Source: Erythroxylum novogranatense (taxonomy: Eukaryota > Streptophyta > Magnoliopsida > Malpighiales > Erythroxylaceae). From it: a DNA stretch of 64,000 bases. Under the pieces are notes generated by a model. The model searched no databases and was not told where the DNA came from. It saw only the letters and a list, made by a program, of their open reading frames with translations. Position numbers and translations under genes: made by a program. Positions 58,236 to 64,000 of the stretch are shown here, in pieces (position 1 is the stretch's first letter; each line of letters starts with the position of its first letter). The stretch covers positions 21,855,300-21,919,299 of the forward strand of contig CM057231.1 of the NCBI GenBank assembly GCA_029891385.1, given 5' to 3'.

Positions 58236-59420
58236 CCAATCCGACCTTCAAAATTCTAACACTCATAACTTTTGTCTCCGAGCTCCAAATTAGACAAACT
58301 TGGTACTGTTGGAAAGATAAAAGAGAGATCTACAATTTTCAAGAAGAACTCACAAACAAACTCGGTCTTTAAAGGGGTCCAAATTGAGCTCGAAGATAAC
58401 TGATCGATAATCTCCTCATAACTTTAAAAAACACCTCAACTTGTAAACATCATAACTTTTGACCCAGAACTCCAAATTTGACAAACTCAGTGTCTATAGA
58501 AAGGTAAAAGAACCCTCTACAACTTTCGTGAAGGCATTAAAAATCAGATCGACCTCTAAATAGGTCAAAAACTCCACACAAAGTGACTGGTCGATCAGCT
58601 TCACACTAAACAGCATCAAAACTTCTAACAATCATATCTTTCTACTCCCTTGTCCAATATTTTCGTGCTTTATATCAATGGAAAGATAAAAACATAATCT
58701 ACCACTTTCATTAAGACCACTTTGGCTAAATCTATCTAAATCAATACAGATTTGCCATTGGAGTCTCTAAACACCCTTCCAACACATAAACTTCACATAT
58801 CAACACATCAACTTCACATATTCACCCACTACCACAAACTCTTCAACTAATTCATCTCAAACACAATTCAACTCTCCAATAAACTATTCCAAAGTCATTT
58901 CCCCACATCAAACTCAACACCAAAGGATATGCGCATATACATTTCTCTTTCACAAAAGTCATACACAATCTTACTCTTAATAGCATTTTTCAAATCAAGT
59001 AAAATACACTTAACTTTCAAAGATCATAACTTTCAATCCCGATATCGAAAAATAGCACATTTTATGGCTACGAAAAGCTCTCAACATAAGCTACAACTTC
59101 ATGAAGATCATTTCCTCAAATTCTACCTAAATCAAAAAGTCAACTCTTTACTCCAAAGGTCAAATTTCTTAATTCTCCAAAATATAACACTTTCACCAAT
59201 CATTTCTTGCTTTTCAACTTCCATTTCAATCAACTAGTTCATTTTGACTTTCATAACTCATACAACTCTACTCAAATTTCAAAATCATCAAAACTAATCA
59301 CTTCATTTCTCATCAATCTCCTTTAAGTATAATAACATCTATAACACAATACCTATACAAACACACTCATTTAATTCCATTTAATATTTCTAATTTCTAC
59401 CGAAAGTTCGGGGTCCAACA

Positions 59421-59436
59421 ATTCTGCCCCTCTTAA
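59421..59436 (-). other. Polypurine tract of element H
   Basis: Minus strand TTTAAGAGGGGCAGAAT immediately precedes the LTR start TGTTGGACCCCG. The GAGGGCGAAATTC just upstream is the conserved pol end shared with A, B and C. Confidence 0.75.
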
Positions 59437-60000
59437 AAGAATTTCGCCCTCGAAATTCCTACTAAGACATTATCAAGTAACACAATCTTTTAACTAATTT
59501 CTTTCGAAAAGAGCTTAATCAATCACTTTTCTTATCTAATATCCTCATAATACATATTCCCAATCTCTTCACAATTTCTTAATTCTTAAGTCACATAGCA
59601 CCCATACCATATCAATACATATGTCCCTATCATCAAGCTCATCTTTCAAGTATTCTGCTATTGCATCTCCTATATATTCGAAGTGAAATCATCCAAACTC
59701 ATCGTGAAACTCGAACCTTAATCTCCATTATCACAATCTTTTATCACCAATCCTGCTTTCGACACCCTAATCAAAAAATTCTTATACTCCAAATACATGT
59801 TAGGTCATTCACATCACTATCACATTCTCACTAATTTAATCATATAACTCATCACCTCAATCATACAATAATTTAGATTCGTCAAATAATTCATGAAAGA
59901 CAAACACATCATGCTCACATTCCCACAAGATCAATCTTATCCTCACAAACTCTTATCCATTTCTTACTCATACACATACACCCAAGTAAGATCATATTAC
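59437..60000 (-). other. Residual interior of element H
   Basis: Under 600 bp remain between polypurine tract and PBS. No domain is readable in any frame. The right end resembles the leader of A and B; the left end resembles the pol tail. Together they suggest a deletion of nearly all gag-pol. Confidence 0.6.
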
Positions 60001-60015
60001 TGGGCTCTGATACCA
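60001..60015 (-). other. Primer-binding site of element H (tRNA-iMet)
   Basis: Minus strand TGGTATCAGAGCCCA, four bases inside the LTR end at 60020. Confidence 0.88.
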
Positions 60016-60019
60016 CAAA

Positions 60020-63000
60020 TATTGGGACCCGATCCGAAAACCGGATCCCAACCGGAGAAATGGAAAACGAATACGAATACCAACCAATATGAATCGAATC
60101 AAAGCAAAGAAACGAAACATAATGTGAAATCAAATCATATACGAATCAAATGACAAATCGGATAAATCAAATCCGAAGGCGAATCGAATAACACAAAGCA
60201 GAAGCAAATCGAAACGAAGCAAGCTTCGGATCAAATCGAATCGAAATCAATTTCCAACATCCGTGAACAAATATCAAAGAAAGCGTTTGCGTTGGAAACC
60301 TTAAGACTATCAATCGAAACTAATCCAATCCGTGTACTTTTTTTTCTTTCTTTCATTTTCATTCCATCTCTTACAAGTGACTTCAATATCCTCAATCCAA
60401 TTACATCCACATACAACCGCTTTATCCAATGTCCAATACCCGTTCATTCACATTTTTTCTATATACAAATCATGCTTGTATCTCAGTTGAACATACAAAA
60501 GTTATATAACATATCCATGTGCAATACCATAACTCAATAGCCTCATCCAAACCTCATAAATTCAATTACGATTTATACACCATTTCATAAATCAAAGCTT
60601 TATACAAATCATAGTGGCATTTTCAAGCATTATACATCACCCATAACCCTAAACCAAAGTACACAATACACAACGATTCTAGACTTCTCAGCAACCATCT
60701 AACTTAACAATAATACAATATAAACACATGCAAACAGAAATCTTCATTTTCTTTCACCCGATCTTCTTCTCATCACCTGTGGATGGGAATGAAGGGGGGT
60801 GAGCTTTACAACCCGTGGGTAACAGTTTATAACAAATATATAAGCAAAATCATTGAAATTCTTTTTATTTTCTGGTCTTAGAAAACATTTCTTTGAAATC
60901 CGTAAAGCACATTTTCTAAAAATTCCGCTCTTGCTGTAGTCAAATCACAATTTCAAAACGTATGATTTTTTAGGCTTTCAGCCATAAACTCATAGGTTGC
61001 AAAACATTAATGCATCAACTTGACAATTCATAAATGCAATGGAAAATCACATATGCAATGCACACAATTGGCTCGAGAGTTCCATAAACACGACAGAAAC
61101 CGAAGTTTACCGTAAACACGACGAGTCCATTTTTTGAACCTCGTAAGCCTCAAGCAGGCGGCCGGGATAAGGCTAAGGGGGTCAATGTGCACGTGACTTA
61201 ACGAAATAGGTTCTCTCTCGCTCAATCACAATCACATAATCATGCTTAAACCAATTTATCGAATGCTCTTTTCCGAATACACAAAATGCTATGAAATCTT
61301 TCGAGGCATAACACAATGTATTTTGCAATTCATCAAAAGTTCATGTATTGAATCAATAATGATTTTTCAAATCATTCATACAATGATGCAACATTTATGA
61401 TGTAATTGAAATCAGAAAATCTCTTTGTTTAAAGAAAGCAGTAGTGACTTATAAATTCTATTATAAACAGGTACCCACCTCGAATCGATGCTAGGAGCTT
61501 GTCCTTAGCTTCAATTTGACCATTTCTTCTTTTATTCTCCCAATTGAAAATTCCCTACACCAATGTCACACAATTCGACCTCATAAATAACATAATCCTT
61601 AATATTGAACTTAGAAAATACTAATTCCACACATAATCAAGCCATCTAAATCACCAATTGTCCAAAAACCCCAATTCATAAAATTGGACCCTAATTAATT
61701 TTCATCCAAAATTAAACTCATAATACTTAGCAATCACCAAAATTGACTCCATAATACACAAACCCATATCATTTTCCATGATTCTAAACCAAAAATCTTT
61801 CAAAATTTACGAATCGAAATTTCGGGTCTTACCTCATCCTTCACAAATTTTTGGATTTCTTAGCTCATGTTGGAGCTCTCGTCATCCTCCACATTTTTCC
61901 TTCATGAAGAAACATGGAAAGCTTGCTTGAAGACCCTTAAAAATCAAAATCTAGCTCTCTCCCCTTTTCTTTCTTCTTCTCTCCCGAAGCTCCTCTCATT
62001 CTCCTCTTTTCTTATTTTTTTCTTCTCTTGCTGATTTTCTGTCTAAGTGTCCTGCATTCTCCTTATATATACTAAAGCTCACTCTTCTTATTTACCAACT
62101 TGCCATTAATGAGTGCATAATGTCCAATTAGCCCTTACATGTAAGTCTTATAACATAACAGCTTAAGTGATCTTCAAACAATGTCCTTCCTAAGAACTGA
62201 CATCTTGTCTCCATATTTCGATCAGGTAGCTGAAGTCATTTGACAAAACTTTCTTCTATAGAAATGTCCCTCTATGTCTTACGAATCCATCGCTTCAAGA
62301 ATCAGATCGATCGGAGCTCTATAGCTCAAGATATCTCCAAAATACTGAAGTTTGTTCTTCAGACCCGAGGCTGAACACTACACCTAACTTCCGACCCGTA
62401 TTTGAAAGTCTTAGAGGCTAAATTATAGATCGACTCCTTCATAACATTTGTAGCCCCATGTCTCTATTTTCATTAGCAATAAGAATCCGATCTGTACGAG
62501 CTCTACAACTCAAGCTATCTCCAAAATACTAAACGATGTTCAGACCATTACCAGACTGAAACTGAACACTACATCTAATTCCGACCCCAATTTGAAAGTC
62601 TTAGAGGCCACATTATAGCTCAGATCCTTCATAAAATTTGTAGCCCCATGTATCTATTTCTATTTTCAACAAGAATCTGATCTATTGGAGCTCTATAGCT
62701 CTAGATATCTCCAAAATACCGAAGTCTGTTCGGCTATTGCAAAACCGATACTGAACACTACATCTAAATTCCTACCTGAAATTGAAAGTCTTAGAGGCTA
62801 CATTATAGCTCAGCTCCTTCATAAAATTTGTAGCCCGATCTCTCTATTTTAATTTCCAAAAAGAATCATATCGATCGGATGTCGGACGAAGAAGTTGTGG
62901 CCAAAAGAGTGAAGGGATGTCAGAGCTCGGGCAGAAAATCAAAGCTCGGCCAGAACGAAGATCGATCGGCCAACAAAGGTCGGTCGGCTATCAAAGGTCG

Positions 63001-64000
63001 GTCGGCCAACAGAGGTCAGCCAACAGAGTCGGCCAACATCGGTCGGCCCACAGAGGTCGGCCAACAGAGGTCGGCAAATAGAGGTCGGCCAACAGAGGTC
63101 GGCCAACAAAGGTCGGCCAACACCCAATCCGACCTTCAAAATTCTAATACTCATAACTTTTGACTACGAGATCCAAATTGGACAAACTTGGTACCGTTGG
63201 AAAGATAAAAGAGGAATCTACAATTTTCAAGAAGAACTCACAAACAAAATCGGTCTTTAAATTGGTCAAAATTGAGCTCGAAGATAACCGATCGATAATC
63301 TCCTCATAACTTTAAACAACACCTCAACTTGTAAAAATCATAACGTTTGACCCAAAACTCCAAATTTGACAAACTCAGTGTCTATAGAAAGTTAAAAGAA
63401 CCCTATACAACTTTCATGAAGGCATTAAAAATCAGATCGACCTCTAAATAGGTAAAAAACTCCACACAAAGTGACTGGTCGATCAGCTTCACACTAAACA
63501 GCATCAGAACTTCTAACAATCATATCTTTCTACTCCCTTGTCCAATATTTCCGTGCTTTATATCAATGGAAAGATAAAAACATAATCTACCACTTTCATT
63601 AAGACCACTTTGTCTAAATCCATCTAAATCAATACAGATTTGCCATTGAAGTCTCTAAACACCCTTCCAACACATAAACTTCACATATCAACACATCAAC
63701 TTCACATATTCACCCACTACCATAAACTGTTCAACTAATTCATCTCAAACACAATTCAACTCTCCAATAAACTATTCCAAAGTCATTTCCCCATATCAAA
63801 CTCAACACCAAAGGATATGCGCATATACATTTCTCTTTCACAAAAGTCATACACAATCTTACTCTTAATAGCATTTTTCAAATCAAGTAAAATACACTTA
63901 ACTTTCAAAGATCATAACTTTCAATCCCGATATCGAAAAATAGCATACTTTATGGCTACGAAAAGCTCTCAACATAAGCTACAACTTCATGAAGATCATT
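60020..64000 (-). repeat. 5' LTR of element H (partial)
   Basis: 3,981 bp inside the window, colinear with 55124-59104 at a shift close to 4.9 kb. The plus-strand end reads TATTGGGACCCG, so the TG dinucleotide has mutated to TA. Contains TATA (62063-62071) and the GTCGGCC minisatellite (62960-63125) with fewer 18-bp units. Confidence 0.87.
62960..63125 (-). repeat. GTCGGCCAACAG minisatellite in LTR H (5' copy)
   Basis: About 11 units of the same 14/18-bp family as at 58030-58235, with a different unit order, so copy number has changed since or during insertion. Confidence 0.85.

Larger units (their letters stand above)
55124..59420 (-). repeat. 3' LTR of element H
   Basis: 4,297 bp, plus-strand ends TGTTAGGACCCG and CGGGGTCCAACA. 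Contains an LTR-terminal inverted repeat (55124-55160), the AAGCTCACCCCCC..CACAGG block (55878-55912), TATATATAA at 57170-57178, tandem 190-bp units (57395-57960), a GTCGGCC minisatellite (58030-58235) and four copies of the 95-bp module up to 59115. Confidence 0.87.
55124..64000 (-). mobile_element. Element H: long-LTR, tiny-interior retrotransposon (runs off window)
   Basis: Two LTRs of about 4.3 kb (55124-59420 and 60020 to beyond 64000) enclose only 599 bp. PBS at 60001-60015 and polypurine tract at 59421-59436 give minus orientation. The left target flank is GTAAT (55119-55123); the right one lies outside. It has no coding capacity. Same family as solo LTR F. Confidence 0.85.

Overview
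The window is plant nuclear DNA, almost certainly angiosperm and probably eudicot, from gene-poor, AT-rich, repeat-dense chromatin of pericentromeric type. No intact host gene, tRNA or rRNA was found. Nearly every base belongs to LTR retrotransposons. The primer-binding sites are of the plant initiator-Met type (TGGTATCAGAGC) or the Athila/Tat type (TGGCGCC..TGCCGGGG), and the coding debris is Ty3/gypsy and Ty1/copia gag and pol. The species cannot be named from sequence alone.

Layout. At 1-2418 lies the 5' half of a minus-strand Ty3/gypsy element X (RT, protease and gag remnants, PBS, 262-bp LTR). From 2756 to 53405 there is one nested stack. Element A (minus, target duplication ACATA) spans 2761-53400. 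Its 3' LTR was hit by element E (3032-7667, duplication AATTA), a gag-only Athila/Tat-like element that itself holds a hAT-like MITE (4989-6043). The same LTR was hit by a 4.9-kb solo LTR F (7838-12777, duplication GTCCA). Element B (16099-45121, duplication TATTT) landed in the interior of A. B in turn received the plus-strand element C (22414-31809) in its interior and a 9.6-kb Ty1/copia element D (34168-43798, duplication GTTCA) in its 5' LTR. The 5' LTR of A contains G (50837-52850), an LTR plus PBS with no other internal sequence. After a 1.7-kb spacer that ends in a candidate truncated LTR (54594-55123), element H (minus) starts at 55124 and leaves the window at 64000. F and H belong to one family in opposite orientations.

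How the parts work together. A, B, C, F and H look like relatives: long LTRs (about 2.8-4.9 kb), iMet PBS where visible, a GGGGGGAGAATTG-like polypurine tract, and a shared GAGCT..AAGCTCACCCC..CAGG block. This resembles Del/Tekay-type Ty3/gypsy elements, but that lineage is inferred because no chromodomain could be read. Their interiors are dead or nearly empty: A and B keep scraps of the integrase C-terminus, C has no readable gag-pol, and H has a 599-bp interior. They were probably mobilised in trans. D is the only element with a recognisable polyprotein, and it is broken by many small lesions.

Most interesting: (i) LTRs A and B each carry a second, embedded PBS-LTR junction near their 3' end, as if the primer site had been absorbed into the LTR; (ii) the LTRs are built from a recurring module of about 95 bp separated by family-specific arrays, several of them palindromic; (iii) paralogous copies differ again and again at CAG/CTG sites, which points to consensus errors at CHG-methylated cytosines.
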